Origin: Fervidobacterium gondwanense DSM 13020 | Lineage (GTDB): Bacteria > Thermotogota > Thermotogae > Thermotogales > Fervidobacteriaceae | Assembly: GCF_900143265.1 (NCBI RefSeq) | Contig: NZ_FRDJ01000001.1 | Span: 426,393-490,392, forward strand | Direction of reading: 5' to 3' | Length of the DNA stretch: 64,000 bases | Shown here: piece by piece, positions 1 to 7,027 of the stretch | Layout: every line of letters begins with the position of its first letter | Numbering within the stretch: position 1 is the stretch's first letter | The notes under the pieces: generated by a model | Told to the model about the DNA's origin: nothing | Seen by the model: only the letters and a program-made list of their open reading frames with translations | Databases searched by the model: none | Program-made: the position numbers and the translations under genes

Positions 1-2149
1 CCTTTCGGGCTTTTATGTCTTCCGGATCTAAGAAATGCGCATTTGAAACCATGACCACTGGAATGTTCAGTTCTTTACCCGCTTCATATAACAATCTGTA
101 AGCTTCTTTCGCCTCTTCCTTCGTGAATTCTTCCGAAGATATAGTATCAAGAGGCATTATTTCGATGTAATCGTAGAATTTGAGAGCTTCTTGAAGCGAG
201 GATTTGTCCTTTGACAGTGCAAGTTCAAAGACTTCCGAATTCGCACATCCGGTACCTATTAGCAAACCCTCTCTGTTCTTTTCAAGATCAGACCTCAAGA
301 CCTGAGGTACTGTGAAGAATGTCTCTGTATGTGCTTTAGAGACCAATCTGTAAAGGTTCTTCAGACCCGTCTTGTTCTGGACAAGCACCGTAATATGTCG
401 TGGGTGTTTTGAAAGTGGGTTGATGTGCTCTATCAACTTATTCAGCCTGTCAAATGAATTTACAGATTTTTTCCTAAGCAGTTCTACCAATTTCCAAAAA
501 ACTTTAACCGTTACCCTCGCGTCATCAAGTGCTCGGTGGTGTTGGAACTTTCCGAGCTCGAAGTAGTCTACGAGTCTGTCCAAAGAAAACGATTTAAGTT
601 TACTTCTCAAAAGAGCTTGCGAGAGTCTTAGTGTGTCAATGTATGGAGGATTGAACTGTCTTTGAAATTTAGAAAATGTATTTTTGAGAAATCCGACGTC
701 AAAATCTGCGTTGTGCGCCACAATTACTGCACCATTGAGAAATTCAGAAAGTCTATCGATAACTTGAGAAATATCTGGTGCGTTTTCGAGCATTTCTTCC
801 GTTATACCTGTTATTTGTAAACTTTTTTCCTTCAACTTAGAAGGCTTGACAAATGTATGGAATTCATCGATTATCTGGCCATTCGCCGTCTTCACTGCGC
901 CGATTTCCATTATTTCATCAAGCCTTGGGTTCAAGCCTGTTGTTTCAAGGTCAAGCACGACGTACGTTGCCTCGTCGATGTTCCCTTCGATTTCGTTAAT
1001 CATTATCTTCTTCGGATCGTTTGCTATGTAAACTTCACAACCGAATATAGGTTTTATTCCGTTGCTTTTTGCAAGTTCGTACAGTTCTGGGATGCTTTGA
1101 ACGTTTCCGTGGTCTGTAACGGCAACAGCCTCCCATCCCCATTTCTTTGCCGTCTTTATGTATTCGCTTATATCCAAGACGCTGTCCAGATCGCTCATCT
1201 TTGTGTGTGCGTGTAGTTCCACCCTCTTTTCTAAAGCGTTGTCGATTCTGTCAAGAGATGGAATTTCCGTAACGCTGTCGATTTTGAAGAATGTCGTTCC
1301 AAATTTATCTGTTGTGAGCATTCCGCTGAAGATGTACCATTCACCAACCGAAAGCTTGTTTTCAATCTCTTGTGATTTAGAGTTGAACACTTTTCCAAGT
1401 AGCGAGTCCTTCTTATCGGTGATATATACATTTAGAACCTCGGGGTTTGGCCTGTCGATTTTGAAGACTTTTCCATAAAGTTTGAATTTCTTCTTATTTG
1501 AAGGAGGCATATTGGAGGGTGAGTACAGACCGCCGAGCAGGTTTTTATCAAATTGTTCAATCATGTCTGACTCGTCACTCTGAGTTGGACCAGTCTTAAC
1601 AGTTGCATGGGTAATCTGTTTTTGAACACTTGAAAATCCATCTGTTTTCACGCCAAGCTGTTGACTATCCGGGTCATAACCGACTTTCATATCGTTAATC
1701 GCTTGGTCATTCTGCTGATTTTCATGAGCGGTGACATCGATGACGTAGTTTTCAAATGGAAGAGAAGATTTTACCCTCGTCAATCGTTTTGAAATATGCG
1801 CCTTGGCGAATTCTCCAAGCGCGTATATTTTTAAAGTCTTATCTTCGATTTCTATGTGCTCTACGTATTTACCTGAACCATTTAGTTGTTGTAGCACGTA
1901 GCTCTTTAAACTCTCAACTTCATTTTGAACATCCTTTTCCTCGTCGACGACTACTTCAACAGCAATTTGTAAGAATTCTTCAAGAGAATCCTTGAAACTT
2001 TCTATATCTCCTTGAAAATTAGAAACAAAAAACGAAACTATTTCACGTTTTTTGTCGTAAGCTATTCGCTTTATAACCCCTGAAGCGTTTATTCCTATCT
2101 TTTCGGCTATATCTCTTATATTTTTTGAAACATCGAAGGAATAGTACAT
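1..2149 (-). CDS. polC: DNA polymerase III alpha subunit PolC, N-terminal part (3' end outside window)
   Basis: This is the replicative polymerase of the Gram-positive type; about 716 codons are visible and the gene runs off the left edge. Domain order: a variable N-terminal and OB-fold-like region (about 1-300), the first half of a PHP domain (ELHAHT near residue 311, AVTDHG near 340), then a DnaQ-like 3'-5' exonuclease (LDLETTGL near 400, HNADFD, HRALDDA). An exonuclease inserted in the PHP domain is the diagnostic PolC layout. The polymerase palm, fingers and thumb lie outside the window. The start is ATG 2149, just behind a GGGTGGG ribosome site. It follows ruvC by 39 bases and is probably co-transcribed. 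PolC together with Gram-negative-like envelope genes is typical of Thermotogota. Confidence 0.95.
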   Translation of the reverse strand, partial: MYYSFDVSKNIRDIAEKIGINASGVIKRIAYDKKREIVSFFVSNFQGDIESFKDSLEEFLQIAVEVVVDEEKDVQNEVESLKSYVLQQLNGSGKYVEHIEIEDKTLKIYALGEFAKAHISKRLTRVKSSLPFENYVIDVTAHENQQNDQAINDMKVGYDPDSQQLGVKTDGFSSVQKQITHATVKTGPTQSDESDMIEQFDKNLLGGLYSPSNMPPSNKKKFKLYGKVFKIDRPNPEVLNVYITDKKDSLLGKVFNSKSQEIENKLSVGEWYIFSGMLTTDKFGTTFFKIDSVTEIPSLDRIDNALEKRVELHAHTKMSDLDSVLDISEYIKTAKKWGWEAVAVTDHGNVQSIPELYELAKSNGIKPIFGCEVYIANDPKKIMINEIEGNIDEATYVVLDLETTGLNPRLDEIMEIGAVKTANGQIIDEFHTFVKPSKLKEKSLQITGITEEMLENAPDISQVIDRLSEFLNGAVIVAHNADFDVGFLKNTFSKFQRQFNPPYIDTLRLSQALLRSKLKSFSLDRLVDYFELGKFQHHRALDDARVTVKVFWKLVELLRKKSVNSFDRLNKLIEHINPLSKHPRHITVLVQNKTGLKNLYRLVSKAHTETFFTVPQVLRSDLEKNREGLLIGTGCANSEVFELALSKDKSSLQEALKFYDYIEIMPLDTISSEEFTKEEAKEAYRLLYEAGKELNIPVVMVSNAHFLDPEDIKARK

Positions 2150-2188
2150 CTAACCCACCCCGAGTCTAACTCTGCTTGAAAAAAAATA

Positions 2189-2713
2189 TCATTTTTCGAT
2201 TTTCGGTATATTTTGTGTATTAGTGTGACTAACAGCCGCGCACCATGCTATCGCAAGCGCGTCTGCTGCGTCATCTGGTTTTGGGATTTCTTGAAGCTTT
2301 AGCAAAATTTTCATAACCTTCTGAATTTGAGATTTTTCAGCTCTTCCATAGCCGGTCACGGTTTGCTTGACTTGATGAGGAGTAAATTCTATAAAAGGCA
2401 AATTCGAATGCCTTATTGCAAGGAGTATAACCCCACGGGCTTCCCCAACGAATATAGCAGTTTTGACGTTCTTGTAAAAATACAAACTTTCGACAGCAAC
2501 AAGTTCTGGCTTATAATCTGATATTATCCTTCGGACTTCCGAGTATATGTATTCAAGACGTTCTTCAAAATGTTCTTCTTTGCCAGTTGTTATCGCTCCG
2601 TGTGACACGTATGTTATTCTATTTCCCGTCTTCTCAACAACTCCGTATCCAACAATTCCGTATCCTGGGTCTATTCCTAAGATTCTAAATGGCTTTGTCT
2701 GTTCTTTCAACAT
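2189..2713 (-). CDS. ruvC: Holliday junction resolvase RuvC
   Basis: RuvC is the dimeric endonuclease that nicks Holliday junctions moved by RuvAB. The 174 residues are the usual family length. The first catalytic Asp is in [15 protein letters not shown] carries the conserved Glu, and GYGRAEKSQ and the C-terminal [12 protein letters not shown] carry the last acidic cluster. The reading frame opens at GTG 2725, but that codon is part of the GGTGGGG ribosome site, so ATG 2713 six bases further on is preferred. It lies between queA and polC on the same strand. No ruvA or ruvB is in the window. Confidence 0.95.
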   Translation of the reverse strand: MLKEQTKPFRILGIDPGYGIVGYGVVEKTGNRITYVSHGAITTGKEEHFEERLEYIYSEVRRIISDYKPELVAVESLYFYKNVKTAIFVGEARGVILLAIRHSNLPFIEFTPHQVKQTVTGYGRAEKSQIQKVMKILLKLQEIPKPDDAADALAIAWCAAVSHTNTQNIPKIEK

Positions 2714-2799
2714 GTTATTCCCCACCAGTATTTTTATATTATTATACAGCAGTAGCCTAACAATTTAATGTTAAGATTATAAACATGATTTGTGTTAAC

Positions 2800-3846
2800 T
2801 CAAAATATGAACATCGCATCACCAAAAGAGAAAAATCTGTACTTTTCTTCGACTGCTATTTTGTAAGCTTGCATTGTCAGTTCATACCCGGCAAACGCAC
2901 TGACAAGCATGATTAAAGAAGATTTTGGAAGATGAAAATTGGTAATTAACGCATCGACAATTTTGAATTCAAACGGCGGATAAATGAATATATCTGTTTT
3001 TCCTGAATAAGACCCGCTCTTTGGTTGCCTTGCTATTGTTTCAAGTGTCCTAACCGATGTTGTGCCTACCGCAATTACTCTACCGTTAGTGCTTTTAACC
3101 TCATCGATTAAGTTTACTGTTTCTTCGGGCACGATGTAGTATTCTTCGTGCATTTTGTGATGGCGAATATCTTCGGCTTTAACAGGTCTGAACGTCCCGA
3201 TGCCAACGTGTAATATGACTTCTGCAGTACGCACACCTTTGCTTTTTATTTTCTCAAGCAGTTCATTTGTAAAGTGCAAGCCCGCAGTTGGTGCCGCAAC
3301 GCTACCTTCGTGCTTCGCATATACCGTTTGGTAGCGCTCGAATTCAATGTTTTCATTTTTTATATAATGTGGAAGTGGGATCTTGCCAAGAGAAAAGATT
3401 ATGTGGTCATCGCTCACTGAGAATTCTATTATCCTTGTACCTTCCTCAGCTCTTCCGACACACTTTCCAATTATGTTTCCATCAGGCTTATGAAAAACAA
3501 TCTCCGTTCCCTCTTTGACCGCCTTTCCTGGCTTGACAAGACACTTCCACACTCCTAGGCTCATCTTCTCCAATAGGAGCAACTCAACAGTAGCGCCCGT
3601 TGTTTTCTTGCCGTAAATCCTTGCGGGGATGACCTTTGAAGTGTTAAAAACAAGGATGTCCTTTGGAGAAAGGTACTCCAATATGTCTTTGAACATCCTG
3701 TGTTGGATATTCCCAGTTGTCCTATCCAATACCATTAACCGCGAATGATCTCTTGGTTCTATCGGTTGTTGTGCTATCAATTCTTCAGGCAGGAAGTAAT
3801 CGTACGCATCGAGTTTGTAAAGTTTGGAATTTTCCATCTTGTCCAT
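2800..3846 (-). CDS. queA: S-adenosylmethionine:tRNA ribosyltransferase-isomerase QueA
   Basis: QueA moves the ribosyl part of S-adenosylmethionine onto 7-aminomethyl-7-deazaguanine at tRNA position 34 to make epoxyqueuosine. The 348 residues match the family. Conserved signatures are visible: the N-terminal YDYFLPEELIAQ(Q)P, RDHSRLMVLDR, VFNTSKVIPAR, the central HEGSVAAPTAGLHF, and the C-terminal ITNFHLPKSSLIMLVSAFAG. The start is ATG 3846 behind GGGGAGA at good spacing; a second ATG three codons in is also possible. It lies just downstream of the rpsO terminator, so it may depend on read-through or on its own weak promoter. Confidence 0.96.
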   Translation of the reverse strand: MDKMENSKLYKLDAYDYFLPEELIAQQPIEPRDHSRLMVLDRTTGNIQHRMFKDILEYLSPKDILVFNTSKVIPARIYGKKTTGATVELLLLEKMSLGVWKCLVKPGKAVKEGTEIVFHKPDGNIIGKCVGRAEEGTRIIEFSVSDDHIIFSLGKIPLPHYIKNENIEFERYQTVYAKHEGSVAAPTAGLHFTNELLEKIKSKGVRTAEVILHVGIGTFRPVKAEDIRHHKMHEEYYIVPEETVNLIDEVKSTNGRVIAVGTTSVRTLETIARQPKSGSYSGKTDIFIYPPFEFKIVDALITNFHLPKSSLIMLVSAFAGYELTMQAYKIAVEEKYRFFSFGDAMFIF

Positions 3847-3884
3847 ATAGAATCTCCCCGTTTCAGCGATTTTGCAAAATTAAA

Positions 3885-3900
3885 GGGCGGAATTCCGCCC
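3885..3900 (-). terminator. Intrinsic terminator after rpsO
   Basis: A perfect GGGCGGAATTCCGCCC inverted repeat lies 37 bases beyond the rpsO stop. On the minus strand it is followed by TTTAATTTT, as expected for a leaky rho-independent terminator in front of queA. Confidence 0.7.
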
Positions 3901-3937
3901 CTCAATGACTGTGTTCCAATTGAGTATCGATATTTTT

Positions 3938-4192
3938 TTACTTTCTCAAAGAAAGCTTTTCAAGGAGTTCTTTGTAAAGCTCTGGGTCCTTTTTCATGAG
4001 GTACTTGAGCATTTTTCTTCTGCGCCCGACCATCTTCATGAGTCCACGTCTTGAGTGGTAATCTTTAGGATGATTCTTGAGGTGTTCCGTTAAGTGTCTG
4101 ATGCGGGTTGTCAGCAATGCAATCTGAACTGCTGTGCTGCCAGTGTCTGCATCGTGGATCTGAAATTCCTTGATGATGTCCTCTTTGTTCAT
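3938..4192 (-). CDS. rpsO: 30S ribosomal protein S15
   Basis: S15 binds 16S rRNA early in assembly of the small-subunit platform. At 84 residues it is slightly shorter than usual. Family motifs include [42 protein letters not shown] and [14 protein letters not shown]. The open frame extends upstream to 4288, but ATG 4192 has a GGAGGTG site at 4200-4206 and aligns with the known N-terminus, so the longer start is rejected. It has a TTGACA-type promoter, a structured leader that may mediate S15 autoregulation, and its own terminator. Confidence 0.97.
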   Translation of the reverse strand: MNKEDIIKEFQIHDADTGSTAVQIALLTTRIRHLTEHLKNHPKDYHSRRGLMKMVGRRRKMLKYLMKKDPELYKELLEKLSLRK

Positions 4193-4258
4193 CTTTCTGC
4201 ACCTCCATCTAATGTCCTCTTGCCAAGTATGGGAAAGATCCCTATACCGAGCAAGGGC
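4193..4258 (-). promoter_or_regulatory. Structured rpsO leader, candidate S15 autoregulatory RNA
   Basis: The predicted 66-base leader folds into two stacked helices. The outer helix pairs CUUGC (4255-4251) with GCAAG (4223-4219). The inner hairpin pairs GUAU-GGGA (4247-4239, one bulged A) with UCCC-AUAC (4234-4227) around a UCUU loop. A UCG/UUG internal loop separates the helices. S15 is known to repress its own mRNA through leader structures that differ between phyla; binding here is inferred. The ribosome site at 4200-4206 is not inside the hairpin. Confidence 0.55.
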
Positions 4259-4264
4259 ATAGAT

Positions 4265-4293
4265 ATGATATAATGAAAGCTGATGCATGTCAA
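4265..4293 (-). promoter_or_regulatory. Promoter for rpsO
   Basis: On the minus strand TTGACA (4293-4288) and TATCAT (4270-4265) are separated by 17 bases. Transcription would start near 4258. This is one of the best sigma-A-type matches in the window. Confidence 0.7.
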
Positions 4294-4432
4294 GTATTAC
4301 GATTTAATTTTAAAATTGTTCCCACAAAGCAGTAAATTCGCATAAATAATGTTAAAACCCACTTATAGGTTAATTTTTGACGTTAAATACTCATTTTTAG
4401 AAGCGTTCTTTTGGAAACACTATAAAAAAGGC

Positions 4433-4463
4433 TTTACAAAATTCTTGTTTTTGGTGCTATAAT
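4433..4463 (+). promoter_or_regulatory. Promoter for the Omp-alpha-like gene
   Basis: TTTACA (4433-4438) is followed after 19 bases by TATAAT (4458-4463) with an upstream TG that makes an extended -10 (TGCTATAAT). The leader to the start codon is about 115 bases, long for this window and possibly structured, which would suit an abundant envelope mRNA. Confidence 0.6.
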
Positions 4464-4584
4464 ATAAATCGGATAGCTTTATTAATTAGTTTGTTCATAT
4501 TGCTCAGTACGCTCACCGCGGAATTCGGCTAAACATACGGTTGTTTCTCGGAATTATTACACTTTACTAAAGGAGGGAGTACTT

Positions 4585-5631
4585 ATGAGAAAACTGGGGA
4601 TTCTCATTGCGGTTGTCTTTTTCGGGATATTTGTATTCGCCGAAGGTGTAGACATTGAAGCACTTTCAAACAGATTAGACCTTTTGGAAGAATACACAAA
4701 TATGATCTATGACACTCTCAACACAAAGCTTTCTGCCGAAGATCTTGATTTAGCCCTTGCGGAAATTAACGACAAACTTTTGGAACTTGACGCACTTACG
4801 AATAGGATAGATTTGCTCGAAGAGTACACAAACATGATTTATGACACACTTGGTACAAAAGTATCCGCCGAAGAACTTGAAATGATGCTTGCAGAGTTTG
4901 ATTCAAGACTTTCTGAGCTTGAAACTCAATTGTTGAACGTATCAAGCACGGTTGAAACCGGATTACCAGCACTCAGGGATATGCTTTATGAACTTTCAGC
5001 AAATCTTGCAGCTATGGAAGACAGGATTACATCATATGTTGAGGTCTCCCTTGCAAGTATAAAAGAAGAAATGTTCGAAGAATTACAACCAATGTTTGAC
5101 GATATCAAAGTAACGCTCGATATTCACGACAGTGACATTCTCAAGATTTACGACACACTCGGCATGCTTTCTGAACAAATCGCAGCAATTGAAGAGAAAC
5201 TTGCAGGTTTGGAAGAAGCAAATATCGAATCACTTGCACTCAGACTCGACATGCATGACCAAGACATAGTTAACATCTATGACAACCTTTCAGCGAAGGC
5301 GGATAGAGAACAAGTAGACGCTCTTGAAAAAAAAGTAGCAACTCTTGAAGAAGATCTCGCTGGTTTGAGCGATGTAGTCACGGGGCTTGCAGCTCAGATT
5401 GGCGACACGGATTACCTACTTAGAAAATCTATAGAAAATGTTCAAAAAGATTTGCAAGGTCAGATTGATACAACAAATAAAAACGTTGAAGGGCTCAAAG
5501 CTAGCATAGAAGAACTCAAAGCTAACAAAGCAGACACAAAAGCTGTTGAAGAAAAGGTTAACATGCTCAACATAATAGCGTGGCTTGGTCTCATAATTGG
5601 TGTAGCTGGTTTATTCCTTCCAATCCAATAA
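4585..5631 (+). CDS. Omp-alpha-like coiled-coil rod protein of the outer sheath
   Basis: This 348-residue protein has a signal peptide (1-19, cleavage after VFA), a long acidic heptad-rich coiled coil, and one hydrophobic C-terminal segment (IIAWLGLIIGVAGLFL) that ends the chain. The plan matches Omp-alpha of Thermotoga, a rod that ties the cell body to the loose outer sheath; the assignment rests on architecture. Residues about 26-70 and 71-115 are near-identical tandem copies built on RLDLLEEYTNMIYDTL, and the IYD(T/N)L element recurs twice further on. No SLH domain is recognisable, unlike my recollection of classical Omp-alpha. It has an AGGAGGG ribosome site and a strong terminator right after the stop, so it is monocistronic. 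Confidence 0.7.
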   Translation: MRKLGILIAVVFFGIFVFAEGVDIEALSNRLDLLEEYTNMIYDTLNTKLSAEDLDLALAEINDKLLELDALTNRIDLLEEYTNMIYDTLGTKVSAEELEMMLAEFDSRLSELETQLLNVSSTVETGLPALRDMLYELSANLAAMEDRITSYVEVSLASIKEEMFEELQPMFDDIKVTLDIHDSDILKIYDTLGMLSEQIAAIEEKLAGLEEANIESLALRLDMHDQDIVNIYDNLSAKADREQVDALEKKVATLEEDLAGLSDVVTGLAAQIGDTDYLLRKSIENVQKDLQGQIDTTNKNVEGLKASIEELKANKADTKAVEEKVNMLNIIAWLGLIIGVAGLFLPIQ

Positions 5632-5639
5632 TAAAAGAA

Positions 5640-5655
5640 CGGGGCGAAAGCCCCG
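5640..5655. terminator. Bidirectional terminator between the rod-protein gene and fliE
   Basis: CGGGGC-GAAA-GCCCCG with a tetraloop is followed by TTTTATT on the plus strand and by TTCTTTTATT on the minus strand. It serves two convergent transcripts. Confidence 0.85.
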
Positions 5656-5686
5656 TTTTATTCTTATACTCTTCAATTGCACTCTC

Positions 5687-5986
5687 CTAAAACTGCATCC
5701 TCATAATCTCTCTATAAGCATCAACGATTCTGTTCCTAACTTCAACTGTAAGTCTGAGCGATATCGACGCCTTTTCAGCCTCGACAATCAGCTCGTGAAT
5801 GTTGCTCACTTTTCCAGTAGCAAAATCATCAGATAATTTTTCAACGTTCTTTTGCTGATCGTTGACCGACTTCAAAGCATCTGAAAGAATTTTTCCAAAT
5901 TCACTGTTCTCACTTGTTTTTTGATTTCCCACATTAGTAGTTATATTCGGCCTTAACGGATTCAACCCACCAATCTTATCTACCAC
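5687..5986 (-). CDS. fliE: Flagellar hook-basal body complex protein FliE
   Basis: FliE joins the MS ring to the proximal rod of the flagellar basal body. The 99-residue protein has a variable N-terminus and the conserved C-terminal helical region ([16 protein letters not shown], then [21 protein letters not shown] and [17 protein letters not shown]). It starts at GTG 5986 with a GGAGGTGA site, six bases after flgC. It is the last gene of flgB-flgC-fliE and ends at the shared terminator. Other flagellar genes are not in the window. Confidence 0.93.
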   Translation of the reverse strand: MVDKIGGLNPLRPNITTNVGNQKTSENSEFGKILSDALKSVNDQQKNVEKLSDDFATGKVSNIHELIVEAEKASISLRLTVEVRNRIVDAYREIMRMQF

Positions 5987-5991
5987 TTACT

Positions 5992-6408
5992 TCACCTCCC
6001 TATCTGAAGGGCAGATGTTATCATTGCTTTCGTTGTGTTTATAGCTGTTGCGTTCGCTTCGTACGCTCTTTGTGCGTTAATCATGTCTACCATCTCGCGT
6101 ATGATATTAACGTTCGGCAATCTCACGTACCCGTTTTCGTCTGCGTCTGGATGTGTTGGATCATAAACTATTCGAAATTGAGAAGGGTCTTCGTAAATTT
6201 CTTTGACGATAACACCACTATTTTCTTGTCGCCCCTGGATATTTCTCAAAAGTTCCTGAAAAACTGGAACTTTCCTCCTATAGGGCTCTCCGTTCTCAGT
6301 TCTTGTAGTCTCTGAGTTTGCAATGTTTGTCGAAATTAACTCTATTCTAAACCTTTGCGCAGATAATCCTGTTGATGAGATGTTCATTATATTGAATTCG
6401 CTCTGCAT
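5992..6408 (-). CDS. flgC: Flagellar basal-body rod protein FlgC
   Basis: FlgC is a proximal rod subunit of the flagellum. The 138 residues fit the family. The N-terminal STGLSAQRFRIELISTNIANSETT motif and the C-terminal MVDMINAQRAYEANATAINTTKAMI are the paired helices that build the rod. It starts at ATG 6408 behind GAGGTGAT, between flgB and fliE. Confidence 0.95.
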   Translation of the reverse strand: MQSEFNIMNISSTGLSAQRFRIELISTNIANSETTRTENGEPYRRKVPVFQELLRNIQGRQENSGVIVKEIYEDPSQFRIVYDPTHPDADENGYVRLPNVNIIREMVDMINAQRAYEANATAINTTKAMITSALQIGR

Positions 6409-6439
6409 CGTATCACCTCATTGATATTTTACCACACTA

Positions 6440-6832
6440 CTATCTTGTATTCCTAATGACAGTGTTGTACCTGTCGATATTTGCACTCATCAATCTTGAT
6501 AATACTTGATATCTCAGTGCGTCTTTAACCATTTCTGTGACTTCCATGTCTATGTCCACGTTGTTGCCATCGTTTGTCAGAGATGTACTTTTTTGAGTTA
6601 TCTGCTTAGCCGTTACTGTTTTTGGAAACGTTGGTCTGTGCTTTTCGTTTGTTGTTGTAAGTTTGAGTTTCATCTTCGATTCTTGGAGGTATTCTTCGAA
6701 AGCGATGTACTTTTTCTTGTACCCAGGCGTTTCAGCATTGGCTATGTTTTGGGCGTGTAACTCTTGCCTTTTCATCTGGACATCAAGTGCCGTTTTCAGC
6801 GTATCAAAATTCGAATTGAATATTCCCGCCAT
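6440..6832 (-). CDS. flgB: Flagellar basal-body rod protein FlgB
   Basis: FlgB is the rod subunit nearest the MS ring. The 130-residue form starts at ATG 6832, which has a GGAGG site seven bases upstream; the open frame could begin at 6877, but that extension lacks a ribosome site. Family motifs are visible: LDVQMKRQELHAQNIANAETPGYK near the N-terminus and DIDMEVTEMVKDALRYQVLSR toward the C-terminus. It is the first gene of flgB-flgC-fliE. Confidence 0.95.
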   Translation of the reverse strand: MAGIFNSNFDTLKTALDVQMKRQELHAQNIANAETPGYKKKYIAFEEYLQESKMKLKLTTTNEKHRPTFPKTVTAKQITQKSTSLTNDGNNVDIDMEVTEMVKDALRYQVLSRLMSANIDRYNTVIRNTR

Positions 6833-6884
6833 AAAGATACCTCCGTCAAATCGTAATACCACAGACTCTCCATACATTTATAGT

Positions 6885-6914
6885 ATTCTACCATAACTTC
6901 TCAAATTCCTACAA
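6885..6914 (-). promoter_or_regulatory. Promoter for flgB-flgC-fliE
   Basis: Minus-strand TTGTAG (6914-6909), an 18-base spacer and TAGAAT (6890-6885) preceded by TGG give a sigma-A-like promoter with extended -10. No SigD/FliA-type element was recognised. Confidence 0.45.
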
Positions 6915-7027
6915 GTTTTATTAAACGAAATCGTATATTGAATAGTCAAAATACGTATAAGGAGTTGTATTATAGAAGAGGGAACAAAAATAAATGGATA
7001 ACTATATAACACTGGGAGGTGGTTCAT

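Noticed and set aside
846..1216. Plus-strand open frames opposite polC
   Set aside because: They are antisense to clear PolC exonuclease and PHP codons and show no ribosome site or family motif.
3885..3900. GGGCGGAATTCCGCCC as a protein operator
   Set aside because: Its position after rpsO and the T-rich minus-strand flank fit a terminator better.
4193..4288. N-terminal extension of S15 up to 4288
   Set aside because: It covers the promoter and structured leader, has no ribosome site, and S15 aligns from ATG 4192.
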